A stretch of 64,000 bases of DNA from Candidatus Hydrogenedentota bacterium (GTDB lineage Bacteria > Hydrogenedentota > Hydrogenedentia > Hydrogenedentales > JAJRTN01). Where the stretch lies: positions 24,263-88,262 of the forward strand of contig JAJRTN010000118.1 of assembly GCA_024278275.1 (NCBI GenBank). Direction: 5' to 3'. Position 1 is the stretch's first letter; every line of letters begins with the position of its first letter. The notes under the pieces were generated by a model. It was given only the letters and a program-made list of their open reading frames with translations, had not been told where the DNA came from and ran no database searches. Shown here piece after piece: positions 1-13,974 of the stretch. Position numbers and translations under genes: made by a program.

Positions 1-1
1 G

Positions 2-3149
<3,148 letters not shown>

Positions 3150-3163
<14 letters not shown>

Positions 3164-4643
3164 AGCCCGAGGATTCATGACCTTTAAGCGCACCCTGGCC
3201 CGGAATGAACCGGTGGCGGAGCGCCTGGCCCATTACCGCGAATTTTCCCACCCCCTTCCCCAGGAAAAACTTCGCGAACAGGCCTACCGCTGCATGAATT
3301 GCGGCGTGCCTTTCTGTCACGACGGCTGCCCCCTGGGTAACCTGATTCCGGATTTCAACGACTGCGTGAAGGACGAGGATTGGGATGAGGCCCTGCGTAT
3401 CCTTCATTCCACGAATAACTTCCCCGAGTTCACCGGTCGTGTCTGCCCCGCCCCCTGCGAAAGCGCCTGCGTGCTGGGCATCAACGAACCGCCTGTAACC
3501 ATCGAGATGATTGAGAACGTTATCTGCGAACGGGGCTGGGAGGAAGGTTGGATCCAACCCGAACCCCCGGTCACGCGCACCGGCAGGCAGGTGGCCGTCA
3601 TCGGTTCGGGTCCCGCCGGTCTGGCCGCGGCGCAACAGTTGAACCGCGCGGGCCACACGGTCGTGGTTTATGAGCGTTCCGACGAGCCGGGCGGCCTGTT
3701 GACCTACGGCATTCCCGCTTTCAAACTGGACAAGTCGGTCGTGTTCCGTCGTATTGGCCAGATGAAGGCTGAAGGCGTGACCTTCCGGTGCAACGCGGAA
3801 GTGGGCAGGAACGTGCCGGTAAGTGAATTGGACGGATACGACGCCGTGGTGGTGGCCACGGGCTCCACCGTGCCGCGCACCTTCGAGGGCATGGACGTGC
3901 CGGGGTGGGATCTGAAGGGCATTCACCCGGCCATGGAGTTCCTGCCCCAACAGACGCGCCGTGTATTGGGAAAGCCCGTGGAAGGCGAGGACATCCTCGC
4001 CACGGGCAAGCACGTGGTGGTCATCGGCGGCGGTGACACGGGCTCCGACTGCGTCGGCACGAGCCTGCGCCAGGGCGCGAAATCGGTCACCACCCTGGAG
4101 CTGTTTCCCAAGCCCCCGGAAGAACGCGCGCCAACCAATCCCTGGCCGGAATACGCCTTTATCTTCCGCACCTCTTCGAGTCACGAAGAAGGCGGGGAAC
4201 GCCTTTACTGCATGAACACCAAGCGTTTCGAAGATGACGGACAGGGCCATGTGGTGGCGCTGCATGTCGTTGAAGTCGCATGGTCGGAGCCGGACGCGGA
4301 CGGCCGCCGCAAGATGACCGAAGTGCCGGGCAGCGAACGCCGCCTTTCCGCCGATCTCGTGCTCCTGGCCATGGGCTTCACCCAGCCGGAGACGGACACC
4401 TTCGTGGCGGAACTGGGACTTGAAGTGGAGCGCAACCGTTTTGGTCGGGCCATCCAGGCCGGCACGGAAAGTTATGCCACGAGCCGGCCCGGCGTGTTCG
4501 CCTGCGGCGATGCGCGGCGCGGGCAATCCCTGGTCGTCTGGGCCATCAGCGAAGGCCGCGAATGCGCTTACCACGTGGATCGCTTCCTCATGGGCGCCTC
4601 GGACCTTCCCCAACGAGACGCCCAGGGCTACGTCATGCGGTGA
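3150..4643 (+). CDS. gltD: Glutamate synthase small subunit
   Basis: [17 protein letters not shown] and [14 protein letters not shown] iron-sulfur motifs, two dinucleotide-binding GxGxxG motifs; ATG at 3150 overlaps gltB stop; RBS AAGAGGAGG. Confidence 0.96.
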
Positions 4644-4795
4644 TGCCGGGAAAAAGCGCTTTGGGAGCCAGTGGGGAGTGCGGGGGGGAAAGGCAGTGGC
4701 CATTCCAGGGCCTGAATGGGGGCGTGTGCAGATGCTCCGGAAGCCGTGCGGACTCGAAATCACGTCGGGGCAGGAATCCCTTTTTGAAAATGGTC

Positions 4796-4829
4796 GGGAC
4801 ACTCTCCGGATTGCTCCGGAGAGTGTCCC
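4796..4829. terminator. Perfect 15-bp inverted repeat, likely terminator/REP downstream of gltBD
   Basis: GGGACACTCTCCGGA-TTGC-TCCGGAGAGTGTCCC. Confidence 0.6.
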
Positions 4830-5579
4830 ATTTGGTGCTCCCCGCAAAGGGGGGGGGACGGGGAGCGGGGTGGATGGGGGCTATGAGGGATAACGGTGTG
4901 TATGCTTGTGGTGCTTGATTACTTGGAACGTGGCCCCGTGTGACGATATGTTTTTCCGGGCCCTGGCGGTCTTGACCCGACGTACAAAACGGTCATGGCG
5001 CACATAGGTCCCCGTCATACCGGGTCTCCTTGTTCAGGCTGTCGGCGCTGCCCGTACGGGAAGTACGGCCGGACTATTGCTCAAAGGAGTGAGCATATCC
5101 CATGCCAAGAAACAAGAAAACCCCACGTTGCCAAAACAAGCGGCTTTGGCCGCCTGGTCCAACCGGTTCGTTCCATGGGCAAAGACTCTTACCATCGTGG
5201 TGGACAGGAATTGACCAACCACGGCCTTCCTGGCTCCGACCGGGTTGCTCCATGGTTTTCGGGAATGGTTTGCCGCCATCCCGGGGCCGACCCCGTATCA
5301 TCCTGATTTTCATCCCCACGGGCACGGGCTCCATGCCCTGCCCATGCGTTGTGGTTCCATGGCCGTGGATTCCCGCTTTCGGGGGTGTCGATGAATGGGT
5401 GAATTCACGACAGATAGCGGCCCTCTTGTACAGCTCCCGCACGCGCCCGGTTTCAACGGCAAGGGCCGCCCGTTCCCCTTGGAAAGGGCGACCCTGGTGG
5501 CATGCTTCCATGCCGATCCCGGATGGAACGCGCCTGTTACGCGGTCCTGTTGCCGATCCTTTTCACCTGCCGGTCGTAC

Positions 5580-6281
5580 TCAGTGGTGTTCCTGTCCGTT
5601 GTCATGCTTCGCACCGGATCCGGAATGGGGGGCCATACCGGTGCCTCCCCCCGCTTTTTCAAGCGCGGACAGGTATTTGGCCGGATCACTCCTGAGTTTC
5701 TTGACACAGCCCTTGCAGCAGGTACGAAACAGCCGGCCGGCGATGACCGCTTCCACCGGATCGCCCATGGCGCCGCCCAGTTTTTCCCCGGACACCAGGC
5801 AGGTATCCAGGGGATAGGCGGCCCGTTGCGCGGTTGTGGCGGCTTCATCGAGCTTTTTCATGACCGCTTCGGCATGGTCGGCAATCTTGCTCTTGCATTC
5901 GGGACAACAGAGCTTGACAAGGCGATTGTTGAGGACATAATCGACGGTGTCCCCCATGGTCCCCAACTCATGTCCGGTAATGGGACAGGTGCTGAGTGGA
6001 TAATAGGGGGCCTGTCCGGCCACGATGGCCGCATCGATTTTTGCCAGGTAGGTTGTGCGGGAGGCCTCGAACTTTTGCGGACAAGATTTGCAGCAGAACC
6101 GGATTTCACGGCCCTCTACGACCTTGATAACGGGTTCTCCCATGGTGCCAAGCTTCATGCCCGAAACGATGCAGGTGTCCAGGGGATAGGGATCCCCCGT
6201 CGCCACCGGCTCCGTCCAGCCGGAAACCGGCAAGATCACCATCGTCAAGACCAGTGCGGTTGCCCAAGGCAGAATCTTCAT
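5580..6281 (-). CDS. Secreted protein with three tandem Cys-rich (putative metal-binding, TRASH/YHS-like) repeats and His-rich C-terminus
   Basis: Signal peptide MKILPWATALVLTMVILPVSGW; three repeats YPLxTCxxxGxxLGxMGxxV...R...CCxxCxxK; C-terminal HDNGQEHH. Upstream GTG at 6290 is an alternative start. Confidence 0.75.
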   Translation of the reverse strand: MKILPWATALVLTMVILPVSGWTEPVATGDPYPLDTCIVSGMKLGTMGEPVIKVVEGREIRFCCKSCPQKFEASRTTYLAKIDAAIVAGQAPYYPLSTCPITGHELGTMGDTVDYVLNNRLVKLCCPECKSKIADHAEAVMKKLDEAATTAQRAAYPLDTCLVSGEKLGGAMGDPVEAVIAGRLFRTCCKGCVKKLRSDPAKYLSALEKAGGGTGMAPHSGSGAKHDNGQEHH

Positions 6282-6417
6282 GTGTTTCACGTTTCCATTT
6301 CCTTTCTTGTTCGGGATCTTTGTGAAATCGAAGCTCTCTTTCACCTAGCATCCCACCCACGGTAGGCCCATTGATAAGCAATTCCCGTGCCATATGATTC
6401 GGGCGGGCGGTATAGCC

Positions 6418-6473
6418 CCTTACCCGCGAAGTTCCGTACCCATGGTCAGGGAAATGGGTCTTTGCCCCTCCCT
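6418..6473. repeat. Dispersed intergenic repeat copy (block B)
   Basis: CCTTACCCGCGAAGTTCCGTACCCATGGTCAGGGAAATGGGTCTTTGCCCCTCCC resembles 43731-43790. Confidence 0.6.
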
Positions 6474-6511
6474 GCGTCATGTCCGGACGGCGGGAATCCA
6501 CCCCGCCCGTC

Positions 6512-6531
6512 ATTCCCGCGCACGCGGGAAT
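6512..6531. repeat. REP-like palindrome
   Basis: ATTCCCGCG-CA-CGCGGGAAT inside CCCGTCATTCCCGCGCACGCGGGAATCTGCG. Confidence 0.7.
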
Positions 6532-6912
6532 CTGCGTTCATCTGCGCCATCCGCGGATACATTACATGGAGGCCGTTCTTCCAGGGGAGACGGTTTCGTC
6601 GTCAAGGTTTCCGTCTTGGTGGGCCAAGGCCCACCCTGCGTATTACCCGCCATGCCCTGCGTTTAGGCAAAAGCGTACTTCCCCTATCGTGCAACGGATC
6701 GTTTTTCGCCGCGTATCTCGCCATGCCGGACGGGGAGGGCTGTTGTAAAGGGCTGCTTGAAACCATGTAAATCCGGGGGAGGGTCTTGGTGATACGGGTA
6801 TGGTCTCGGCCGCCTCGTGAAATCCCTCCCCGGCAACAGTCGGGATCAGGAAGTCCCAACGTGGTACAATCGCCGCCAACCCCGTCAAGAACCGTTGGTT
6901 GAAAGGAGTGTC

Positions 6913-7722
6913 GTGTTCTTCGACCTGATGATTCTACTTGGCTGCGCCCTGGTTACGGTGGCCGCCGTCCGGCTGCTGGTGATCCGGGGCATCGAGCGCC
7001 TCAGCGAGGCCCTTCACCTTTCCAGCAAGACGAAGGGGCAGATAATCGGTTATGCCACGAGCACGCCGGAATTGGTGGTACTGGTGGCATCGGCGTTCGC
7101 GGGCGTTTTCAAAGCGGGTTTCTGGAACATCGCTTCGTCCAATATCATCAACATATTTCTTTTTCTCGGCGCCGTGCTGGTGTACCGGCAGCAGATGAAG
7201 CTTTTCAGCCTGCGTTTCCTGGACGAAGTTTTTTTCGGCATCTGCTCTGTTGCGGCTCCGCTGGTGCTGTTTTGGGCCGACACGCCCTTGACCCCCTTCG
7301 TGGCGTTAGGACTGCTGGCGGCGTTCTTCGTCTACAAGGCGGGCGACCGGCTCTTCAACCAGAAACCCGGCGCTGAGACGGCGCCCGCACCGGTAAGAGG
7401 CAGCGTGACGCTGGGCATCCTTTACCTCGTTCTGGGACTGGCGTTGATCATCGTCGCGGGCCGCTACCTGGGCGACAGTGCCGGCACGCTCGTGAAGGAG
7501 GCGGGAACGCCTCCCTGGCTGGTCGGCTGGGTACTCGGACTCATCACCTCCATACCGGAAATGGCGTCCTTCTTCGAAATCTTCCGCCTGTCCAAAAAGC
7601 GCCAACAACTGCACCTCAAGGAAGACATGCAGCAGGCCCTCGACGCCCTTGTCGCGTCGAACATGTGTAACCTGGGAATCATCCTGGCGGTGGGGATATT
7701 GGTCTACACCTTTTTCGGCTAA
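6913..7722 (+). CDS. Sodium/calcium exchanger (CaCA) family membrane protein
   Basis: Alpha-repeat-like motifs (IGYATSTPELVVLVASAFAGVFKAGFWNIASSNIINIF; GLITSIPEMASFFEIF...ALVASNMCNLGIIL); GTG start with RBS AAAGGAG. Confidence 0.75.
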   Translation: MFFDLMILLGCALVTVAAVRLLVIRGIERLSEALHLSSKTKGQIIGYATSTPELVVLVASAFAGVFKAGFWNIASSNIINIFLFLGAVLVYRQQMKLFSLRFLDEVFFGICSVAAPLVLFWADTPLTPFVALGLLAAFFVYKAGDRLFNQKPGAETAPAPVRGSVTLGILYLVLGLALIIVAGRYLGDSAGTLVKEAGTPPWLVGWVLGLITSIPEMASFFEIFRLSKKRQQLHLKEDMQQALDALVASNMCNLGIILAVGILVYTFFG

Positions 7723-7796
7723 ACGGGACGGAGAAGGATTGAAGCACGGAGGCACAGGGGGCCCAGGGCGAAAGGCCAGGCTTTCATGGACGTAAT

Positions 7797-7832
7797 GGAC
7801 CCAGTGGACTGGTGTTTCAGTCCACTGGGTCC
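7797..7832. terminator. Perfect inverted repeat between convergent genes (bidirectional terminator candidate)
   Basis: GGACCCAGTGGACT-N8-AGTCCACTGGGTCC. Confidence 0.65.
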
Positions 7833-7886
7833 TGCACCGGTCATTTCGGGAATGCCGGCGAATCACTCGGGGTTTGCCCCGTTTCC

Positions 7887-9338
7887 TTACACCACGTAGG
7901 TCGAGGCCGCCGTGTCGCCGCCGCGGCCGGTCCAGTTGGTGTGGAAGAACTCGCCGCGCGGCTTGTCCACGCGCTCGTAGGTGTGGGCGCCGAAGTAGTC
8001 CCGCTGGGCCTGGAGCAGGTTCGCGGGCAGGCGTTCGCTGCGGTAACCATCGTAGTAGGCGAGGGCCGCGCTGATGGCGGGCACGGGAATGCCCATGTGT
8101 ATCGCCGCCACGACCACGCGCCGCCACGCGGCCTGGGCGTTCTCCAGCGCGTTCTTGAAGAAGGGATCGAGCATGAGGTTGACCAAGTTCGGGTCGTTGT
8201 CGAAGGCCTCCTTGATTTTGCCGAGGAAAACGGAGCGAATGATGCAACCGCCGCGCCACATGAGGGCGATGCCGCCGTTGTTCAGGTTCCAGCCGTAGGT
8301 TTCAGCGGCGGCGCGCATGAGCTGATAGCCCTGGGCATAGCTGACGATCTTCGAGGCGTAGAGTGCCTGACGCAGGTCGTCCACGAGCGCCTTCTTATCG
8401 CCGTCGAAACCGGGGGCCTGGGCCGTGAGCACCTTTGACGCCGCGACGCGTTCCTCTTTCAGCGCCGAAAGGCACCGCGCGAACACGGCTTCGCCAATGA
8501 GCGTGAGCGGTTGTCCCTCGTCGAGCGCCGCCATGGCGGTCCATTTTCCCGTGCCCTTCTGGCCCGCCGTGTCGAGGATGAGATCCACCGTGGCATTACC
8601 CTCCTCGTCCCGGTAGCCGAGAATGTCACGGGTTATTTCAATGAGATAGCTGTCCAGCTCGCCCTTGTTCCACTCCGCGAAAACCTGGTGCATCTCCTCG
8701 TTTGACAGGCCCAGGCCATGCTTCATGATCTGGTAGGTTTCGCAGATCATCTGCATGTCGCCGTACTCGATGCCATTGTGCACCATTTTGACGAAGTGTC
8801 CCGCGCCATCCTGGCCGACCCATTCGCAGCAGGGTTCGCCCGCCTCGGTATGGGCCGAGATGGCCTGGAAAATGGGCTTCACGTGATCCCACGCGGCTGG
8901 AGAACCGCCGGGCATGATGGACGGTCCGAGCAACGCGCCTTCCTCGCCGCCGCTCACACCGGTGCCGATGTAGAGCAGGCCCTTTTCCTCCACCAGCCTG
9001 GTCCGGCGGATGGTGTCGGGGAAGTGACTGTTGCCGCCGTCGATGATGATATCGCCCGCTTCAAGGTGGGGAATAAGCTGATCGATGAAGGCATCCACCG
9101 GCGCCCCCGCCTTGACGAGCATCATCACCTTGCGTGGACGTTTGAGACTGGCGCAGAGTTCCTCGATGCTGTGGCAGCCGTGAAAGTTCTTGCCCGCGCC
9201 CCGGCCGGTGATGAAAGCATCCACTTTCTCCACCGTCCGGTTGTACACCGCCACGGAAAAGCCCTTGCTCTCCATGTTCAGCACCAGGTTTTCACCCATC
9301 ACCGCAAGGCCGATAAGGCCAATATCCATTTCCGGCAT
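7887..9338 (-). CDS. gnd: 6-phosphogluconate dehydrogenase, decarboxylating
   Basis: [76 protein letters not shown] before ATG at 9338. Confidence 0.97.
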   Translation of the reverse strand: MPEMDIGLIGLAVMGENLVLNMESKGFSVAVYNRTVEKVDAFITGRGAGKNFHGCHSIEELCASLKRPRKVMMLVKAGAPVDAFIDQLIPHLEAGDIIIDGGNSHFPDTIRRTRLVEEKGLLYIGTGVSGGEEGALLGPSIMPGGSPAAWDHVKPIFQAISAHTEAGEPCCEWVGQDGAGHFVKMVHNGIEYGDMQMICETYQIMKHGLGLSNEEMHQVFAEWNKGELDSYLIEITRDILGYRDEEGNATVDLILDTAGQKGTGKWTAMAALDEGQPLTLIGEAVFARCLSALKEERVAASKVLTAQAPGFDGDKKALVDDLRQALYASKIVSYAQGYQLMRAAAETYGWNLNNGGIALMWRGGCIIRSVFLGKIKEAFDNDPNLVNLMLDPFFKNALENAQAAWRRVVVAAIHMGIPVPAISAALAYYDGYRSERLPANLLQAQRDYFGAHTYERVDKPRGEFFHTNWTGRGGDTAASTYVV

Positions 9339-9706
9339 GATGTTCGATTCTCCTTCCTGCTTGCGAACGTATCGCGCCACAAAGGCGCGGGAAACACGGG
9401 GGATCGGTAACCCGGTGATTCTAGCACGCATCAACCGTATGTCACCAGACGACAAATAGACGAAAGGCGCAATGACGCGGTACTCCCGCACAAGGAAGTG
9501 TGTAACCTTTCACGCCTTTCATAGCCCGTCATTGCGAAGGAGCCTCGGCGATCGTGGTAATCCGGGCATCCCAAAGACACGCCTTTACACCAGGTTGCCG
9601 TGTCACTGTACGCGTACCGCGCTTCCTTCCTCGCCATAACGGACAAGGAAGACCGTACAGGGCTGCGCGGAAGTGTTCCGGTGGTATTCGACCGAAAAGC
9701 GCCCGC

Positions 9707-10882
9707 TCAATCTTCCTGGAGGCGCTTTTTCTCTTCGCCTTTGAGCAGGGCGTGGGCCTCGGCCAGGGCGGCGGGGATTTGGGCCGCGTTCGGGGAATCG
9801 CGAAGGCATTCCGCGAGGTCCCGCGGATCCAGGTCGCCGGCCTGCTGGCCGGGGAACCAACTGCCGCCATTGCCGAGCAGGTTGTAGCGCATCTTGCCGT
9901 ATTCCACCATGTCGAAGGCCACGGCGAGATTGCGCAGGCGCAAGATCATGGGGATGTTGACCTCGCCGGGCGTATCTTGCCATTCGGGCAGTCCGTCGCG
10001 CCAGGTGCGTGCCCATTCCACGCCGAGGGCTTCTTCCATGGCTGTGTTCAACCGGGCCACAATGGGGGCCACGAGTTCGGCGGCCTGCTCGGGGGATTCG
10101 AGGCGGTCGGCCATCTCGACCTGGGGGTCGAATTCGGCGGGAACGGCAATACCGCAACTGAGGGTGTGTACCTCGGGGTGGGAGAGGCAGAACAGCCCGT
10201 TGAAAACGAGCGGATGCAGGGGCGCGCAGCATTGGGAGAACTTCTCCGTGGGCCTGAAAAGCATGCCGCCTTTCTCATTGGGGCTGATGATGAACACGCC
10301 CATGTCGCGGGCCGCGGCCGCCTGCACGGCGGGCCAGTTCTCCTGGTAGATCCAGAAGTAGTGGAGGTTCACATACTCGAAAAGATCCGTTTCGATGGCC
10401 CGGATGATGTCGGCGCACGCGCCATGGGTCGAGAAACCGATATGGCGTATACGGCCCGATTTCTTCCATTCCGCCGCTTTGTCATAACATTTCAGCGTTC
10501 GCTCCAGGGATTCGGCGTCGTTGATGCCATGAAAGGCGAAGAGGTCGATGTAATCCAGGTGGAGCAGGCTCATGGAACGCTCAAAGGCTGCCTCGAAAGC
10601 GGCGACATCATCGTTGGGGCCAACCTTGGTCTGAACGATGATTTCATCGCGGGGGAGTTGGGGCAGGATCTTTCCGAGCTGATACTCGCTGCATCCATAG
10701 CCGCGGGCGGTCTCGATGTGGTTGATACCAAGATCGAGGGCGCGGCGAATGCAGGCTTCGACGTTGCGCTGGCTTTCCTCGGAAACTTCCTCCACGTCTT
10801 CCCACTTCTCCTGATAGCGCATGCCGCCACAACTCACGACGGGAATCTGTAGTTCGGTCTTGCCAAATCGACGGTATTTCAT
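9707..10882 (-). CDS. Aldo/keto reductase family protein
   Basis: MKYRRFGKTELQIPVVSCGGMRY...LDLGINHIETARGYGCSEYQLGKIL...VQTKV...LLHLDYIDLFAFHGIN. Confidence 0.88.
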   Translation of the reverse strand: MKYRRFGKTELQIPVVSCGGMRYQEKWEDVEEVSEESQRNVEACIRRALDLGINHIETARGYGCSEYQLGKILPQLPRDEIIVQTKVGPNDDVAAFEAAFERSMSLLHLDYIDLFAFHGINDAESLERTLKCYDKAAEWKKSGRIRHIGFSTHGACADIIRAIETDLFEYVNLHYFWIYQENWPAVQAAAARDMGVFIISPNEKGGMLFRPTEKFSQCCAPLHPLVFNGLFCLSHPEVHTLSCGIAVPAEFDPQVEMADRLESPEQAAELVAPIVARLNTAMEEALGVEWARTWRDGLPEWQDTPGEVNIPMILRLRNLAVAFDMVEYGKMRYNLLGNGGSWFPGQQAGDLDPRDLAECLRDSPNAAQIPAALAEAHALLKGEEKKRLQED

Positions 10883-10990
10883 GGTCACTCCTGAAAAATC
10901 GGCTTCCTCAATCACATCACACAACACGCCCCGAAGGAACCACCATATTGCCCCATGTCGGTGGTAAACGCAAGTCACCGGCGGAAAGGT

Positions 10991-12130
10991 TTATCCCCCC
11001 TCTTCTCGCTTGTGAGCCGCCATATAGGCTTCATAATCCTCCGGGCGGTTGAGGTTACGGGGCCAATCGGTCTCCGGCAGGGGGAAATAATGGATGAGGG
11101 CGTCTTTGAAAACACTTCTTACCTTGCCTTCGCCGGCGGACAGGGCCGCCTCCATCCCGGGAAGCAAACGCCTGCGGTAGAGGGCGAAAAGGGGCTCCAG
11201 GCGGCCTTTCTCCGTTGTGGGCACCACGGCGTCGAACCCGTCCGACGCCCGGAGCATCCCGCGAAGGGCCCGCATACTCGGGTTGGGTATGTCACAGGCC
11301 ACCACCAGGTTCAAGTCGTGATGGGAGGCTTTGAGGGCGGAGGCGATGCCCATGAGCGGCCCCTGTCCGGGGAGGGCGTCCACCACGAACTCCGCATCCA
11401 ATTCCCCATGCTTTCCGGGGTCGTTGGTACTCACCAGGAGCTGTCGCACCCAGGGGCGCAGGACGTTGCAGAGGCGCGCCGCCATGGGTACGCCCTGGAT
11501 GGGCAGGAGGCTTTTGTCGCGTCCCATGCGGGTGCTCTCCCCGCCCGCGAGGATGATGGCGGCGGCGTCTTCCCGCAGTACCCACCGGTCATCGAGCAGG
11601 TCCAGGTCGGCCAGGGCCCGGGCAAAGGCGTCGCTCCGTGAGATGACCAGGCGATCCACCTGCTTGAGAACGCGTGCCGCGGAGTCTTTGATGGGCGCGG
11701 ATGCGCGGCGCTTCATCATGACGAACAAACCGGGTTCCAGCACCGTGCGAAGGCTGTTGGATTCGCAGACGATGGGGATGCCCGCGCTGATCATGGCGAG
11801 CACGGCGTCCATGCCTTCCACCAGGTGATCCCGAAGCACGCGGAGCCAATAGACCCGGGTGGCCCCGGCGTCGAGGAGACGCATCGTGTCTTTTTCAGGC
11901 CCCGCGTGGGTCTCTTCCGTGATGAGATAGGGACCGGTCAGGGAGGAACAGACCCCGCACCCCGCGCCACCACGTGGACAAGCGCCGTCCGCCTTGTCCA
12001 CGGCGGTTACCTTGAGACCAACAACGGGGCCTTGCGGGGCGAACTTACGGATCACGGCGGTGGCAAACTCGGTTTTGCCCACGTTTCGGCCGGTGGACCC
12101 GATCATCAGCATATTCGGGGCGTAGCGCAT
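10991..12130 (-). CDS. MobB-like P-loop NTPase fused to MobA-like molybdenum cofactor nucleotidyltransferase
   Basis: N-terminal GSTGRNVGKTEFAT P-loop; C-terminal AAAIILAGGESTRMGRDKSLLPIQGVPM, a MobA nucleotidyltransferase signature; directly abuts the ABC transporter ATPase gene. Confidence 0.8.
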   Translation of the reverse strand: MRYAPNMLMIGSTGRNVGKTEFATAVIRKFAPQGPVVGLKVTAVDKADGACPRGGAGCGVCSSLTGPYLITEETHAGPEKDTMRLLDAGATRVYWLRVLRDHLVEGMDAVLAMISAGIPIVCESNSLRTVLEPGLFVMMKRRASAPIKDSAARVLKQVDRLVISRSDAFARALADLDLLDDRWVLREDAAAIILAGGESTRMGRDKSLLPIQGVPMAARLCNVLRPWVRQLLVSTNDPGKHGELDAEFVVDALPGQGPLMGIASALKASHHDLNLVVACDIPNPSMRALRGMLRASDGFDAVVPTTEKGRLEPLFALYRRRLLPGMEAALSAGEGKVRSVFKDALIHYFPLPETDWPRNLNRPEDYEAYMAAHKREEGG

Positions 12131-12131
12131 G

Positions 12132-13184
12132 TTAATCCTTGATAAACCGGGCCGCGGCCGGGGCGAAAGCCACCCATACCCGGTCACCCGGAACAAGCTT
12201 CGGGCTGCCGGCCCTCCCGTGGGGCAGGAGCGCGGAAATCTCGACACCGGTATCCACGATGACCTCGTCACCCTCCGGCGCGGGGATCAGGTCCACCACG
12301 GTTCCGGGCAGGGCGTTCGTCCCGTGTGGCGGTTCCGTGCGCGAAAGCGACACGTCCTGGCCGCGCAGCACCACGTGACCCGTGCCCGCCGTGTCCTCCG
12401 TGGTAATCACGAAGGTGACGCTTTGGGTGACAAAAACCGCTTTCCCATGGCCCGCGTCCTTTGTCAGGCGTCCGGCAAAACAATTCCGGAAGCCGGTAAA
12501 CCGGGCCACGAAGGGCGTTTTTGGATCCTGAAAGACTTGCCGGGGTGATCCTACCTGAACCATGCGTCCGGCCTCCAGGATCCCCACGTGGCTCGCCAGG
12601 GAGATGGCTTCTTCGTAGTCGTGGGTCACGTGGATCACGGTCAAACCTTTTCGCTTCACTTTTCGCAGCAGGGACCGCATGGCCGCGCGGGCTTCGCCAT
12701 CGAGGGCGACCAGCGGCTCGTCGAGGAGGAGGCAACGGGGCTCCACGGCCAGGCATCGCGCCATGGCGACCCGTTGCGCCTCACCGCCGGAGAGCGTGCC
12801 CGGATAGCGGGTGAGGAGGTGATCCGCCCCGGCTTCAACGGCCAGGCGGCGCACCCGTTCCGTGATCTCGCGGCGGCTCAGGTTCCGGCCATGAAGTCCG
12901 TAGGCGATGTTCCGCGCCACCGTCATGTGCGGGAAAAGCGCGGGGTCCTGGAAGACTGCGGCCATGTTTCGGTGCTGCATGGGCGCGCGGGTGATATCCA
13001 CGCCGTCGAGGAAGATGCTTCCCCGGGCGGCGGGGGTGACGCCCGCGAGAATCTCCATGAGCACGGATTTTCCCACGCCGGATACGCCCAGCAGCACGAA
13101 GTAATCCCCCGTATCGACATCGAAGGAGACCTCCCTCAACGCGAAGGGGCCGATTGTCTTGGCGATGTTCCTAACGCTCAGCAT
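12132..13184 (-). CDS. wtpC: Tungstate/molybdate ABC transporter ATP-binding protein (WtpC/ModC-like)
   Basis: Walker A GVSGVGKS, signature LSGGEAQRVAMARCL, Walker B CLLLDEPLVALD, C-terminal TOBE-like domain; operon context. Confidence 0.82.
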   Translation of the reverse strand: MLSVRNIAKTIGPFALREVSFDVDTGDYFVLLGVSGVGKSVLMEILAGVTPAARGSIFLDGVDITRAPMQHRNMAAVFQDPALFPHMTVARNIAYGLHGRNLSRREITERVRRLAVEAGADHLLTRYPGTLSGGEAQRVAMARCLAVEPRCLLLDEPLVALDGEARAAMRSLLRKVKRKGLTVIHVTHDYEEAISLASHVGILEAGRMVQVGSPRQVFQDPKTPFVARFTGFRNCFAGRLTKDAGHGKAVFVTQSVTFVITTEDTAGTGHVVLRGQDVSLSRTEPPHGTNALPGTVVDLIPAPEGDEVIVDTGVEISALLPHGRAGSPKLVPGDRVWVAFAPAAARFIKD

Positions 13185-13974
13185 CGAGACGATCCCGCGC
13201 CAGAAGCCGCGCCACGAGAAAGATCAGCAGGCAGACCCCCACGAACAGGACCGACGCCGGGCGGGCGTAGCGCAGCCCCCAGGCGCCAAAGCGTTCGTAG
13301 ATAAGGACGGGGGTGATCATGGGGTGGTAGGCCACCATGACCACCGCCCCGAATTCGCTCAGGCCCCGTGCCCACATGAGCACCAGCCCGGAGAGAATGG
13401 ACCGCCAGGCGAGGGGCATGGAAATGGTCAGGAATACACGCAGCGGCGAGGCACCGAGTGACCGGGCGGCCTTCTCGTAGCGTTCCGGCACGGCGCTGAA
13501 ACCATCGCGGGCGGCATTCACCAGGAAAGGCACGCTCACGAAGGCCATGGCGACCATGATTCCGGGGGCGCCGCCGACAAAGGGTATGCCCGCGCGGTCC
13601 GCCACGCCGCCGATCAGGCTGTCGCGGGACAGTACGCCCAGCAGGGCGATGCCGGCCGCCGTGTGGGGGATGACGATGGGCAGATCGACCACGGCGAGAA
13701 TGAGGCGTTTCAGCGGGAACGTTAGGCGTGCCAGGAGATAGGCGAAGGGTATGGCGCACACCGCCAGCAGGAGGGTGCCCGCCAGGGAAGTCCAAAGGGT
13801 GAGGAGGATGCTCCGCCGCATCTCCGGGTCGGCGGCGGTATCGGCCAGGTCCGCGACGGGCGTGTGGAACGCCATGCCGACGAGGGGGGCCAGGATGAAC
13901 AGCAGGACCACGCCTCCCAGGAAGGAGAAGACGAGGTGCATCGGATCGGGGCTGCGCCAGCGACCGGTCATCAA
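13171..13974 (-). CDS. wtpB: Tungstate/molybdate ABC transporter permease (WtpB/ModB-like)
   Basis: Polytopic; EAA-like loop RYEKAARSLGASPLRVFLTISMPLAWRSI...WARGLSEFGAVVMVAY; overlaps wtpA by 4 bp and wtpC by 14 bp. Confidence 0.82.
   Translation of the reverse strand: MMTGRWRSPDPMHLVFSFLGGVVLLFILAPLVGMAFHTPVADLADTAADPEMRRSILLTLWTSLAGTLLLAVCAIPFAYLLARLTFPLKRLILAVVDLPIVIPHTAAGIALLGVLSRDSLIGGVADRAGIPFVGGAPGIMVAMAFVSVPFLVNAARDGFSAVPERYEKAARSLGASPLRVFLTISMPLAWRSILSGLVLMWARGLSEFGAVVMVAYHPMITPVLIYERFGAWGLRYARPASVLFVGVCLLIFLVARLLARDRLDAER

Noticed and set aside
5102-6365. Overlapping plus-strand ORFs at 5102-5695, 5395-5817 and 5502-6365
   Set aside because: No family motifs; they overlap the better-supported minus-strand triple-repeat protein or repeat debris.
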